This document shows positions 29,059-38,497 of a stretch of DNA of 64,000 nucleotides, in pieces. This stretch comes from Clostridium cellulovorans 743B (GTDB lineage: Bacteria > Bacillota > Clostridia > Clostridiales > Clostridiaceae). The position numbers and the translations under genes are program-made. Location: assembly GCF_000145275.1 (NCBI RefSeq), contig NC_014393.1, positions 3,162,001 through 3,226,000 of the forward strand. The letters run 5' to 3'. Below the pieces are notes generated by a model, which worked only from the letters and a program-made list of their open reading frames with translations, searched no databases and had not been told where the DNA came from. Position 1 is the stretch's first letter; each line of letters starts with the position of its first letter.

Positions 29059-29607
29059 ATGAGTTACAAAACACTATCTTCACCAGCGAAATGGATTCTT
29101 ATAGGAATTCCAATCCTTTTTTTAGTTGGTTCCTGTTTGCATTTTTTATATGACTTTACTGGTGATAATATAATAATTGGTACTATAGCACCAGTAAATG
29201 AAAGTGTTTGGGAACATTTAAAAATGGTTCTTTTACCTATAATCCTATGGTGGACAGTTTATTATCTTGTAGTTGGGAAAATAAATAATATTGATATAAA
29301 TAAGTGGTTTACAGGTGCTTTAGTAGCATTACTTACGGCCTTAATAACAATCCCACTACTATTTTATTTTTATACTAGAGCTTTTGGAGTAGAATTCTTA
29401 ATAGTTGATATTTTATTATTATTTTTAGCTCTATTATTTGGTCAACTAATAGGTCTTCATTTTTATAAGTATTACAAAGGTCTAAATTCAATTATAACAA
29501 TAGGTACAGTTATATTGATAATTTTTCTTTTCATATTATTTACTTTCTACCCACCACACTTACCATTATTTAAAGATAGCATAACAGGTAAGTATGGTAT
29601 ATTTTAG
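29059..29607 (+). CDS. DUF6512-family integral membrane protein
   Basis: 182 residues with five or so hydrophobic helices (about 12-32, 55-72, 84-106, 112-135 and 145-168) and the signature segment FLYDFTGDNIIIGTIAPVNESVWEH split over residues 29-53 (HFLYDF, then APVNESVWEHLK), typical of the DUF6512 family in Clostridia. No catalytic motif is visible and the role is unknown. GAGGAA lies 5-6 nt upstream of ATG. It shares a terminator with the convergent NRPS operon. Confidence 0.75.
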   Translation: MSYKTLSSPAKWILIGIPILFLVGSCLHFLYDFTGDNIIIGTIAPVNESVWEHLKMVLLPIILWWTVYYLVVGKINNIDINKWFTGALVALLTALITIPLLFYFYTRAFGVEFLIVDILLLFLALLFGQLIGLHFYKYYKGLNSIITIGTVILIIFLFILFTFYPPHLPLFKDSITGKYGIF

Positions 29608-29650
29608 AAAATCGCACTTAACTTTTTAATTTAGTGAAGTAATCACCCTA

Positions 29651-29686
29651 AAAAGGAGATGTTACAAAATTGTAGCATCTCCTTTT
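29651..29686. terminator. Shared terminator of the DUF6512 gene and the NRPS operon
   Basis: AAAAGGAGATGTTAC pairs with GTAGCATCTCCTTTT (one G-T pair) around a short loop, only 3 nt beyond the NRPS stop codon and 44 nt beyond the DUF6512 stop. It has A and T tracts on both sides and serves convergent transcripts. Confidence 0.85.
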
Positions 29687-29688
29687 CC

Positions 29689-32600
29689 CTATTTTCTAAG
29701 TTGAAAATTTCCTAATAGCATATCTAAGTTTTCACTAGTATCCTTTATGCAGTTTATGAAATAATCTCTTATATCTTCTATTCTTTTTCTATCAAACAAA
29801 TTCTTTGCATAACTTAACCGAATATCTAAACTATCATCAATTTCTTTTATAGAAAACATCATCTCATAAGTAGTAGCTTCATAGTCTAAAGGTAATTCCT
29901 TAAATTTAAGACCTTCAATGCTGAAGTTGACTGTTTCTGCATTTTCCCATAGTAATAACACTGTATAAGGTTTTTTACCACCTAATTTTTTGATAAGAGA
30001 AAAAATTGGATACTCTGAATTTTCAAAAGCCCCTAGTGTCTTCTCTTTAACATCCTCAAGAAGGTCTACAAAGCTCATATCTTCTTTAAAGTATGTACGA
30101 ATTCCGACCATGTTAATAAATGCACCAATAATATTATCCAGTTCAACATTTACTCTTCCCGCTACAGCACTCCCCACAGATATATCGGTCTTTCCTGTAT
30201 ATTTATATAACAATAATTTAATGTTAGACATAATAATCATGTATAAACTTACGCCCTTTTGTACAGCAATTTCCTTTAGCTTACTACACAATCTATCATC
30301 TAACTTAAAGAAAATATCATCTCCTGTGTAGAGCATACCTTGCGTACGTTCTCCATCCGCTGGTATATCTAAATCTGGACTTGGTGTTGCATATATTTCA
30401 CTCCAATATGCCTCTTGCTTTTGAATAATGGGACCTTTTACGCGTTTTATTTTCCATGCTGCAAAATCCTTATATTGAATTTTAAGTGGTTGAAGATACT
30501 CACCTTCATATAATTTACAGAACTCTTTAACAAATACGAAAAGTGAAACAGCGTCAAATATTGTGTGATCTACATTAAACATTAAAATATTCTTATCATC
30601 TGATATTCTAATAATTTTAACTTCAAAAAGTGGTGCTTGATTAAGTTTAAACGGTCTTACAAAGTGATCGATTAAATAGCGTACTTTAACTGGATCTGTC
30701 TCTTCCACAATTCTTACTTTAAAGTCTAACTCTTCAGCATCGACAACCTCCTGAACATAACGCCCATCAATCTTGATAAATCTAGACCTAAGTGACTCTT
30801 GACGTTCTATAAGCTGCTTGAATGCCTTTTCCACTTGAATATAATTAAGTTTTCCTTCCACTTCCATTACTCTTGCTTCATTAAAAACAGTAACTCTTTC
30901 TTCACTATGGTAATTCAAAAGGTAACTCTGAGCTGGTCCCACTTCATAATATGGTGCCTCTGATAATTGTGGGATCACTTCATAAACATTTTCACCGTTT
31001 TTTCTCTTGTCAATCGTATAGTTAGCTAATCCTTTAATAGTCGGTGTATCAAAAAACTCTCTTAATGGGATATCTACATTTAAAAGTTGATGAATTCTAC
31101 CAATTACTACAGTTGCTCTTAAAGAATGCCCACCTATCATGAAGAAGTTATCATTAATCCCAAAATTACTGCATTCTAATACCGCCTTCCAAATCTCAAA
31201 GATTTGCTTTTCTACTTCATTAGTAGGCGTTTCATAACATACACTTATATCAGTTTCAGCTTTTGGTTTAGGTAGTTTCTTTCTGTCTACCTTTCCATTT
31301 GAAGTCATTGGAATCTTTTCAAGTTTCATAAAATAAGCTGGAATCATATAGTCTGGTAACTGTTTGCTAAGTAACAACTTTAGTTTACCTGTTTCAATAG
31401 TTTCATTAGCTGTATAATAAGCACATAAGCACTTTGTTCCATTTTGCTCAATATCAATGACAATTGTTTCTTTTATTCCATCTTGTTGTAATAAACAACT
31501 TTCTATTTCACCCAATTCTATACGATAACCCCTAATCTTAACTTGGAAATCACTACGACCTAAAAACTCTAAGTTACCATCAACAAACCATCTAGATAGA
31601 TCTCCTGTACGATACATATATTCACCGGGTACGAATGGATTAGGAATAAACTTACTTTGTGTTAATGCCTCATCATTAATATATTCTGAAGCCAAACAAC
31701 TACCTCCTATATATAAGTCACCTTTTACACCGATTGGACATGGTCTCAAGTTTTTATCTAATACATAATACTTGGCATTTTGTATAGGTTTACCATAAGG
31801 AATGCTTACCCATTCTTTTTCAATTCTACTAATAGGATAATAGTTAGACCAAACCGTTGCTTCTGTTGCTCCTCCTAATGAAATAACTTGTGCCTCTTTA
31901 AAATAAGTTTTAATCTCTGCAGGCAATGTTAATGGAATCCAGTCGCCACTTAAAAAGACATGTTTTAATATATTACCTTTACAAATAATCTGTTCAAAGA
32001 ATGGTACTAGTTGCTGTAAAGCCTGTGGCGCAGAGTTCCAAAGTGTAATTCTTTCATTAACCAAGATTTCCAACAAACGTTTTGGTTCTCTTAAATCATC
32101 ACTTTTTGCTAATCGTATAGTGCCTCCTGCTGCTAAAATACCAAATATATCATATACAGATAAGTCAAATCCAATGGAAGTAACAAATAACGCCTTATCA
32201 TTTGTCCCTATCTGAAAGGATTTATTGACCCATTCAATTAAGTTAATAACTGGACGATGTTTGACTACAACACCTTTAGGTGTTCCTGTTGATCCTGATG
32301 TAAAAATAATATACGCATTTGACATTGAGTCAACTTGTACTCCTACATGGCTTATAGGTTCTGCATCTATTTGGTTCTTACCAATCATTTTTCCATCTAG
32401 TTCAAATTCGTCATCTACGACGATAAAGTATGTACTCTTTTCTAAACCTAAGCGTTGTAATCTATATACATTATTTTTATCCGTAATTATATGCTGTACA
32501 CTTAAACCAGATAAAATCTTGTTCAATCTTTCATCTGGTAAATAAGGCTCAAAAGGGACATATGCTGCTCCACACTTTAAAATAGCCAAAACACTTACAA

Positions 32601-34383
32601 TCAACTCCATAGAACGTTCCATATTAACTGCTACTAGGCAACCTGGTTTCACACCATTTTTTATAAGTAGCTGTGCTAATTGATTTGACCTTTGCTCAAG
32701 CGCTTCATAAGTCATCTGTTCTTGATCAGAAATAATAGCAATCTGTTCTGGACATCTGACTGCTTGTCTACTAAAGAGTCCATGCATCGTTTCATTTTCA
32801 TCATAACTACATGCTGTTTCATTAAAATCGTATACTACATCTTTATATTCTCTTTCTGAGATAAACATTAGCTGTCCAATTGGTTCATTTCTATGGTTTG
32901 GAATCATATCTATAATATATAGAAAATTAGCCATCATTCTTTCAATGGTAGTTTCTTTAAATAAATCAGTATTATATTCAAAGTAACCTTCTAACTGTTC
33001 TCCAGATTCCCATAAATAAATTTCTAATTCAAAGCGACTTGTCTTTCTATCAAAAACATAAGGTTCCACTTCAATGCCCTTGATTTTAAAATCAGCTTCC
33101 TTTACATCTTGTAAGACAAACATCGTTTGTACTACAGGTGAATAGCTTGTATTACGATCTACATTCAATTCTTCTACTAGCTTTTCAAAGGGAATTTCTT
33201 GATGTTCAAATGCCTCCAAGCAAGTTTCTCTTACTTCAATAAGTAGTTCATCAAATGTCATATCTTGGTGAATTTGATTACGTAATACTAATGTATTTAC
33301 AAAGAAACCAAATATAGATTCACATTCTTTTTGATTACGACTTGCTACAGGTGTGCCAATACAAAGATCCTCACTCCCTGTATAAGCATAAAATAATAAG
33401 TTTGCAAAGGTTAATAAAATCATATATAAAGAAACATTTTTTTCAATGCTTATCTCTTTTAATTGTTGCGTATATGCTTTAGGTATTTGAATATACTTTC
33501 TCTTGCCATTATATGTTTGCAACTTAGGCCTAGGAAAATCACAAGGTAAACCTAATAAAGCAGGTGCTCCAAATAACTTATCTTTCCAATAAGATAAGTG
33601 CTGCTCCAAAACATCACCTTTCAAGTATTCTTTTTGCCACATAGCAAAATCTGCATATTGGATCTCAAGTGGCTCTAATGCTGCAGTTTTACCTTCTACT
33701 TCGCTTAAATACATCTCTTCTAATTCTTTAAAGAGTACTGACCATGACCATCCATCTGAAATAATATGATGTGGATTTAACATTAAAATATGTTCATAAG
33801 GCTGTAATTTAATAAGCATTCCTCTAAATAAAGGACCATTTTTTAAATTCATAGGTGTTCTTGCTTCATTAATTACCATACTATTCACTAATTCTTCTTG
33901 ACGCATTCTATTTTCTTTACTTAGGTCTACCTCTTTAAAGCTCAGTGTCACATTAGTATGAATTTTCTGTATAGGTCTATTTTCTTTAAGTTCAAAAGTA
34001 GTTCTGAGTGTCTCATGACGATCTACTAGACTTTGTAAACTTTTCTTTAAAGCTATTGAATCTATTTCACCATTTAAACACCAAGCCACTGAATTGTTAT
34101 AAGCCACATTTCCTGGTACTAACTGATCCAAAAACCATAGGCGTTCTTGTGCAAAAGAAAGTTCTAAATCTTGACTACGGTTAACCTTAGTCACTACTCG
34201 CTCTTCACCTTGATGTAACCCTTTTAAAAAATGTATAATTTCACCTTTACGCTCTACTAATTCGCTACGTAACTGAGGAGTTAATTCAGCCTTAGGAGCA
34301 TCACATCTTAATTTTTCTCCATCTATCCAAATGCGGATATTTTTAGCTGAAAGTGAACTTATAAATTGCTCTATGCTCATCAT
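29689..34383 (-). CDS. Nonribosomal peptide synthetase: docking-C-A(Cys)-PCP-terminal Cy-like domain
   Basis: 1564 residues. TubC-type N-terminal docking domain about 1-58; condensation domain about 70-500 with the canonical HHIISDG at 205-211; adenylation domain about 520-1045 (FTSGSTGTPKG; YRTGD; NGKVDRKKL); carrier domain about 1050-1125 with the phosphopantetheine serine Ser1087 in GGHSL; final condensation-like domain about 1140-1555. The substrate-pocket residues read by alignment to PheA give D740 L741 Y744 N783 F810 S812 L836 V844 W845 K1031, i.e. DLYNFSLVWK, very close to the cysteine code DLYNLSLIWK. The last domain carries DHTIFDAVS (1272-1280), matching the DxxxxDxxS heterocyclisation motif instead of HHxxxDG. 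There is no thioesterase. GGAGGAG is 8 nt before the ATG, which overlaps the previous stop by 4 nt. Last gene of the operon. Confidence 0.93.
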   Translation of the reverse strand: MMSIEQFISSLSAKNIRIWIDGEKLRCDAPKAELTPQLRSELVERKGEIIHFLKGLHQGEERVVTKVNRSQDLELSFAQERLWFLDQLVPGNVAYNNSVAWCLNGEIDSIALKKSLQSLVDRHETLRTTFELKENRPIQKIHTNVTLSFKEVDLSKENRMRQEELVNSMVINEARTPMNLKNGPLFRGMLIKLQPYEHILMLNPHHIISDGWSWSVLFKELEEMYLSEVEGKTAALEPLEIQYADFAMWQKEYLKGDVLEQHLSYWKDKLFGAPALLGLPCDFPRPKLQTYNGKRKYIQIPKAYTQQLKEISIEKNVSLYMILLTFANLLFYAYTGSEDLCIGTPVASRNQKECESIFGFFVNTLVLRNQIHQDMTFDELLIEVRETCLEAFEHQEIPFEKLVEELNVDRNTSYSPVVQTMFVLQDVKEADFKIKGIEVEPYVFDRKTSRFELEIYLWESGEQLEGYFEYNTDLFKETTIERMMANFLYIIDMIPNHRNEPIGQLMFISEREYKDVVYDFNETACSYDENETMHGLFSRQAVRCPEQIAIISDQEQMTYEALEQRSNQLAQLLIKNGVKPGCLVAVNMERSMELIVSVLAILKCGAAYVPFEPYLPDERLNKILSGLSVQHIITDKNNVYRLQRLGLEKSTYFIVVDDEFELDGKMIGKNQIDAEPISHVGVQVDSMSNAYIIFTSGSTGTPKGVVVKHRPVINLIEWVNKSFQIGTNDKALFVTSIGFDLSVYDIFGILAAGGTIRLAKSDDLREPKRLLEILVNERITLWNSAPQALQQLVPFFEQIICKGNILKHVFLSGDWIPLTLPAEIKTYFKEAQVISLGGATEATVWSNYYPISRIEKEWVSIPYGKPIQNAKYYVLDKNLRPCPIGVKGDLYIGGSCLASEYINDEALTQSKFIPNPFVPGEYMYRTGDLSRWFVDGNLEFLGRSDFQVKIRGYRIELGEIESCLLQQDGIKETIVIDIEQNGTKCLCAYYTANETIETGKLKLLLSKQLPDYMIPAYFMKLEKIPMTSNGKVDRKKLPKPKAETDISVCYETPTNEVEKQIFEIWKAVLECSNFGINDNFFMIGGHSLRATVVIGRIHQLLNVDIPLREFFDTPTIKGLANYTIDKRKNGENVYEVIPQLSEAPYYEVGPAQSYLLNYHSEERVTVFNEARVMEVEGKLNYIQVEKAFKQLIERQESLRSRFIKIDGRYVQEVVDAEELDFKVRIVEETDPVKVRYLIDHFVRPFKLNQAPLFEVKIIRISDDKNILMFNVDHTIFDAVSLFVFVKEFCKLYEGEYLQPLKIQYKDFAAWKIKRVKGPIIQKQEAYWSEIYATPSPDLDIPADGERTQGMLYTGDDIFFKLDDRLCSKLKEIAVQKGVSLYMIIMSNIKLLLYKYTGKTDISVGSAVAGRVNVELDNIIGAFINMVGIRTYFKEDMSFVDLLEDVKEKTLGAFENSEYPIFSLIKKLGGKKPYTVLLLWENAETVNFSIEGLKFKELPLDYEATTYEMMFSIKEIDDSLDIRLSYAKNLFDRKRIEDIRDYFINCIKDTSENLDMLLGNFQLRK

Positions 34384-34706
34384 ATTTCAAACTCCTCCCT
34401 AACTTCATCTTTATTAAGATTATCGCTAGGTCCTATCAAACGATCTACTACTGTAGCTAATTCAGCTACAGTAGGTGCTTCAAACAATATTTTAGGTGAA
34501 AGAGCAATCCCAAAATATGTTTTTATACGAACTATAATCTTAATCGCAATAATAGAGTTGCCTCCTAGTTCAAAGAAGTTATCATTTACTTGAATAGCAT
34601 CACTATCAAAGATTTGATCTTCACCCCATATTTTAATTAACTCTTGTTCTGTTGTACTTAACTGACAACTTTCCGTTACTTCACACTTTTTATCATCATT
34701 TAACAT
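34380..34706 (-). CDS. Stand-alone peptidyl carrier protein
   Basis: 108 residues with one carrier domain about 18-92; Ser51 in FFELGGNSIIAIK is the phosphopantetheine site. It lies between the Ser-type adenylation enzyme and the large NRPS and overlaps the NRPS start, so it could carry serine, aminomalonyl, or the acyl chain handed to the NRPS. The NRPS docking domain suggests specific partner recognition, perhaps with this protein's charged C-terminal tail (DNLNKDEVREEFEI). Carrier identity is sure; cargo is inferred. Confidence 0.88.
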   Translation of the reverse strand: MLNDDKKCEVTESCQLSTTEQELIKIWGEDQIFDSDAIQVNDNFFELGGNSIIAIKIIVRIKTYFGIALSPKILFEAPTVAELATVVDRLIGPSDNLNKDEVREEFEI

Positions 34707-34730
34707 CTTTTACCACCTAATAATTCAAAT

Positions 34731-36338
34731 TTATACAAGATATTTAGTTTCATATAGTTTTACAAGTGACTTTCTATCTAGCTTTCCATTTAAGGTCGTA
34801 TCAAACTGATTAATATAGATAAATTTAGTAGGCATCATGTATTCTGGAATGCTCTTAGCTAAAAACTCACTAAGTTGTCTTTCATCTATTTCTTGTTCTC
34901 CAGTATAAAAGGCAACTAAATACTTATTAACTAAATTACGTTCATCTACAATTACAACACTTTTTGTAATACCTTGGTATTGCGTAATGTGAGATTCTAT
35001 TTCACCTAATTCAATACGTAGTCCCCTAATCTTAATTTGAGAATCTATTCTTCCATAGTAATCGATGAAGCCATGTTCATTCCACATCACTAAATCACCT
35101 GTTTTGTAAATCATCTCATCGGGGTTAAGAGGATTAGTCATGAAAAGTTCTGCCGTTAGTTTTTCATTATTGTAGTACCCTCTTGCCACTTGGATACCAC
35201 CAATAAATAATTCACCTTTTTTCCCTACTGGTAATATATTCATATTTTCGTCGAGTACATAGAGTTTAGTATTCCATACAGGTTTACCAATAGGTACACG
35301 TTCAAAACTATCATCTAGTTCATCGCAATTAAAGCTAGTTACATCAATAGTTGCTTCCGTTGGTCCATATAAATTCCACAAAGCAATCTCATGGTGTGGT
35401 TTATAAAGTGCATTAAACCTTTTAGCTGTAACTAGTGTTAACTCTTCTCCACTAACTACTACATATTTTAGTGTTTTGATACGGTCTAAATCAAATTTAT
35501 ACTCTGTATAACTTATAAACAACTCCAATACTGATGGGACAAAATGCAATACTGTAACCTTGTATTGCTCAATCATCTTTACAATTGACCTTGGATTCTT
35601 CTCTTTATTTGGCTCCATAATAGCTAACTTAGCACCAACCATTCCCCAACACAAAAGTTCCCATACAGATACATCGAAGGCATAAGTAGTCTTTTGAAGA
35701 AAAACAGCTTCCTCATCAAATGCAAAATTGTTAATCATCCAAGTTAAACGATTTATTAGTCCACCATGTTCAATCATAACCCCTTTTGGCATGCCCGTAG
35801 AACCAGATGTATAAATAATATAAGCTAAATTGTTAGTTTGTGCACGTCTTACTAGATTATCCTTGCTATTTCCTACCCATTCATTAGCTTTTTCCCATAA
35901 AATATATTTTACTTCTTGTATTTTTTCATCTTGGATATACTGCTCAGAAGTAAGTACTATTTGCACCTTACTATTTTGTATGTAATATTCTATTCTGTCT
36001 TTAGGATGTCGGGGATCAATTGGTAAATAGGCAGCTCCTGCCTTTAAAATAGCTAATATACTAATGATCATCTCAAAAGAGCGTTCTAACATAATACCAA
36101 CAATATCATCTGGTTTAACGCCATCTGCTACTAATTTATTAGCTAGTTGATTAGCTGCTTCATTTACCTCCTTATAAGATAAAGATTCTCCTTTGAAAAA
36201 TAATGCTACTTTATCTGGATATTTTTTTGCATTTTCTTCAAAGTACTCATATACCAATCTTTCATTTGCTACTGGCACTTCTGTACTATTAAATGTTCGA
36301 ATGAGCTCATATGCATCATTTGATAAGTCTTGAATCAT
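34731..36338 (-). CDS. Stand-alone adenylation enzyme, predicted L-serine-activating (ZmaJ-like)
   Basis: 535 residues, an adenylation domain without condensation or carrier domains. Core motifs: YTSGSTGMPKG, LYGPTEATID, YKTGD and NGKLDRKSL. Numbering from the upstream ATG at 36353, the specificity residues are D227 V228 W231 H270 V299 S301 L328 I336 D337 plus Lys, giving DVWHVSLIDK, nearly identical to the serine code DVWHLSLIDK. It would make seryl-AMP and load serine on a carrier protein. With the neighbouring ACP and two dehydrogenases it matches the aminomalonyl-ACP route of zwittermicin (ZmaJ role). The ATG at 36338 is preferred because GGAGGGATC lies just before it. Confidence 0.9.
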   Translation of the reverse strand: MIQDLSNDAYELIRTFNSTEVPVANERLVYEYFEENAKKYPDKVALFFKGESLSYKEVNEAANQLANKLVADGVKPDDIVGIMLERSFEMIISILAILKAGAAYLPIDPRHPKDRIEYYIQNSKVQIVLTSEQYIQDEKIQEVKYILWEKANEWVGNSKDNLVRRAQTNNLAYIIYTSGSTGMPKGVMIEHGGLINRLTWMINNFAFDEEAVFLQKTTYAFDVSVWELLCWGMVGAKLAIMEPNKEKNPRSIVKMIEQYKVTVLHFVPSVLELFISYTEYKFDLDRIKTLKYVVVSGEELTLVTAKRFNALYKPHHEIALWNLYGPTEATIDVTSFNCDELDDSFERVPIGKPVWNTKLYVLDENMNILPVGKKGELFIGGIQVARGYYNNEKLTAELFMTNPLNPDEMIYKTGDLVMWNEHGFIDYYGRIDSQIKIRGLRIELGEIESHITQYQGITKSVVIVDERNLVNKYLVAFYTGEQEIDERQLSEFLAKSIPEYMMPTKFIYINQFDTTLNGKLDRKSLVKLYETKYLV

Positions 36339-36372
36339 TTTAGATCCCTCCATTTATACTTAGCTACTATCA

Positions 36373-37227
36373 CTAATCAGTATATGTATAAAAACCTTTT
36401 CCTGTTTTTACGCCTAATAAACCTGCATCAACCATTTTAGCTAATAATGGCGCTGGACGGTATTTACTGTCATGATAGCTTTCATATAGTACAATTAGCG
36501 AATTATATACTGTATCTAAACCTATTAAATCAGCTGTTTCTAATGGTCCCATTTTATGATTAAAACAATCTTTAAAAATAGTATCCACTTCCTTAGGTTG
36601 TGCAACACTATCTTGAATAGCTAATACTGCTTCGTTCATAAACAAATGAGAGATTCTATTTGATACAAACCCTGGAAAATCATTTACAATTACTGCATAT
36701 TTTCCTACACTCTCTAAAAAGGCTTCAATTTCTGCAATAGTAGATTCAGATGTATGATAACCTTTAATTACCTCTACACATGGCTTTAAATAAACTGGAT
36801 TCATAAAGTGCATGCCAATTACCCGCTCTGGTCTTGTTGTAATAGCACCTACTTTTGTAATAGAAATACAAGAGGTATTTACACCAAAGCACACATCTTT
36901 TCTACAGATTTGATCCAATTGTCTATATACTTTCTCTTTAATTTCCCAATTTTCTGTCACATTTTCTACTATAAAATCACACTCTCTTAATGCATTCATA
37001 TCTGTTGTAAAGGTAATATTATCGATTAAATTAGCATCAAACTTTTCTTTTCTTTTAAGATACATATGAGCAAATCTTAACGATTGCTTGATGTTTTTTT
37101 TTGATCTTTCTAATACCTCTTCTGAAACGTCTACCAATACGATTTTTTTATTATAAAGCATTAAACTATGCGCAAGACTAGAACCTATATTACCTGCTCC
37201 CACAACGCCTATCTTTTCTATTTGCAT
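36373..37227 (-). CDS. 3-Hydroxyacyl-CoA dehydrogenase-like enzyme, predicted seryl-ACP oxidase (ZmaG-like)
   Basis: 284 residues with an N-terminal Rossmann fold (VVGAGNIGSSLA, glycines 10, 12 and 15), the catalytic His in GMHFMNPV and the C-terminal helical domain ending in LGVKTGKGFYTY. The length equals 3-hydroxybutyryl-CoA dehydrogenase. Placed between a carrier protein and a serine adenylation gene, it is predicted to oxidise the hydroxymethyl group of carrier-bound serine to the aldehyde (2-formylglycyl-ACP), as proposed for ZmaG in zwittermicin; FkbK-type enzymes do the same with glyceryl-ACP. No FkbH-like gene is present, which favours serine. Primary-metabolism function is unlikely in this operon. 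Confidence 0.87.
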   Translation of the reverse strand: MQIEKIGVVGAGNIGSSLAHSLMLYNKKIVLVDVSEEVLERSKKNIKQSLRFAHMYLKRKEKFDANLIDNITFTTDMNALRECDFIVENVTENWEIKEKVYRQLDQICRKDVCFGVNTSCISITKVGAITTRPERVIGMHFMNPVYLKPCVEVIKGYHTSESTIAEIEAFLESVGKYAVIVNDFPGFVSNRISHLFMNEAVLAIQDSVAQPKEVDTIFKDCFNHKMGPLETADLIGLDTVYNSLIVLYESYHDSKYRPAPLLAKMVDAGLLGVKTGKGFYTYTD

Positions 37228-37259
37228 TTTTATCCCACCTTATCATATATCCTGTTTAC

Positions 37260-37493
37260 TTACATTTTCGAATAAACAAGTTCAGTAATATCTTTAACTG
37301 ATTTAATTTTATCAAAATCAAGTTCTTCATCCTCAAGCTCAATATCAAATTCTTTTTCAATATATAAAATAAGTTGCATTGCAAATAATGAATGCACAAG
37401 GCCTTTTTCAAAAATATTATCTGTACTATAAATTTCCTTTGAGTTTGTTGACTTTGTTACATAAGCTAATAATTTCTCCATAATTTCTTCCAT
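37260..37493 (-). CDS. Acyl carrier protein, predicted aminomalonyl carrier (ZmaH-like)
   Basis: 77 residues; a single four-helix carrier with the attachment serine Ser35 in GLVHSLFAMQL, where the usual DSL is replaced by HSL, as in discrete extender-unit carriers. AGGAGGAAACAAAA lies just before the ATG. Its position between EtfA and the hydroxyacyl dehydrogenase suggests it holds serine while it is oxidised to aminomalonyl. The cargo is inferred from context. Confidence 0.85.
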   Translation of the reverse strand: MEEIMEKLLAYVTKSTNSKEIYSTDNIFEKGLVHSLFAMQLILYIEKEFDIELEDEELDFDKIKSVKDITELVYSKM

Positions 37494-37505
37494 TTTTGTT
37501 TCCTC

Positions 37506-38492
37506 CTATTTTTCACATTCTTTTAAAATATTATTGATAAATTCTTCTGCATTTAAATTAATAAAGTAGTCACAATATTTTTTAATAGGTGCTTCTTCAT
37601 CAGTATTAACTGCAATAACCTTATTTGCATTTAACATCCCTACAACATGTTGAGACGCACCTGAAACACCTAATGCAATATATAAATTAGGTTTAATAGA
37701 CTTACCTGATTGTCCAATTTGCTGACTATGAAGTGCTAGTCCTTCATCAACTAAAGGTCTTGTAACACCAATCTCTGCCTGTAGTACATCTGCAAGTTTT
37801 TTAATGCGAGGCATAAACTTAATAGCACCACGTCCTACACCAATAATAACTTTGCTATCTAACTTAGATCTTTCGTTTACAGTTTCTATAGATACTTTGT
37901 CAATAAGCTTATATTTTACCTCATTAGCATTATGATTTTTGACAACCTTATGTATAATTGACTTTTCTTGATGATCACATGGCATGCATTGTGCAATAAA
38001 ACAATCTTTTTTTACTGTACTCATCTGTATATCGCATCCATCACAAATAATATCTGCAATAACTGATGAACTAATTGCTGCTCTAGAAAACCTTAGTTTT
38101 CTATCACCTTGATCCATCTTAATCGCAATGCACTCTGCAACCAAACCAATTTCTAAGGCAGTAGCTATATTAGTTGCCATCTCACAATTTTGTTTGCTAC
38201 TACCTGTTAAAATAAGTACAGGTGATAATACTTTAATTTCTTCTAATATAATGTCATTGATTTGTCTCATATTAAGTTGCTCATGATCTATTTTTATAAT
38301 TTTATCAACACCATAATCAAAGTAAGATCCTAAAGCTCCATCACTCATATCACTTAATTGAATAAAAAGCACTTGTTTATTCCAATGCCCACCTATTGAT
38401 GCGGCAATACTTGTTACTTGCTGATCAAATTCGATATCTCCATGTAAATCACCAATAACTACAATTTGTCCCAATTGTTCTTTTATATCCAA
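37506..38492 (-). CDS. etfA: Electron transfer flavoprotein alpha subunit
   Basis: 328 residues. The C-terminal FAD-binding domain shows GVGRGAIKF, EIGVTRPLVDEGLA, QIGQSGKSIKPNLYIALGVS and GASQH, the classic ETF-alpha motifs. It forms a heterodimer with the adjacent EtfB and takes electrons from the acyl-CoA dehydrogenase-like enzyme encoded two genes upstream. The 5-nt gap to etfB and the location inside the biosynthetic operon argue for a dedicated ETF. Short for a clostridial EtfA and without an N-terminal ferredoxin domain. Confidence 0.92.
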   Translation of the reverse strand: MDIKEQLGQIVVIGDLHGDIEFDQQVTSIAASIGGHWNKQVLFIQLSDMSDGALGSYFDYGVDKIIKIDHEQLNMRQINDIILEEIKVLSPVLILTGSSKQNCEMATNIATALEIGLVAECIAIKMDQGDRKLRFSRAAISSSVIADIICDGCDIQMSTVKKDCFIAQCMPCDHQEKSIIHKVVKNHNANEVKYKLIDKVSIETVNERSKLDSKVIIGVGRGAIKFMPRIKKLADVLQAEIGVTRPLVDEGLALHSQQIGQSGKSIKPNLYIALGVSGASQHVVGMLNANKVIAVNTDEEAPIKKYCDYFINLNAEEFINNILKECEK

Positions 38493-38497
38493 GCTAT

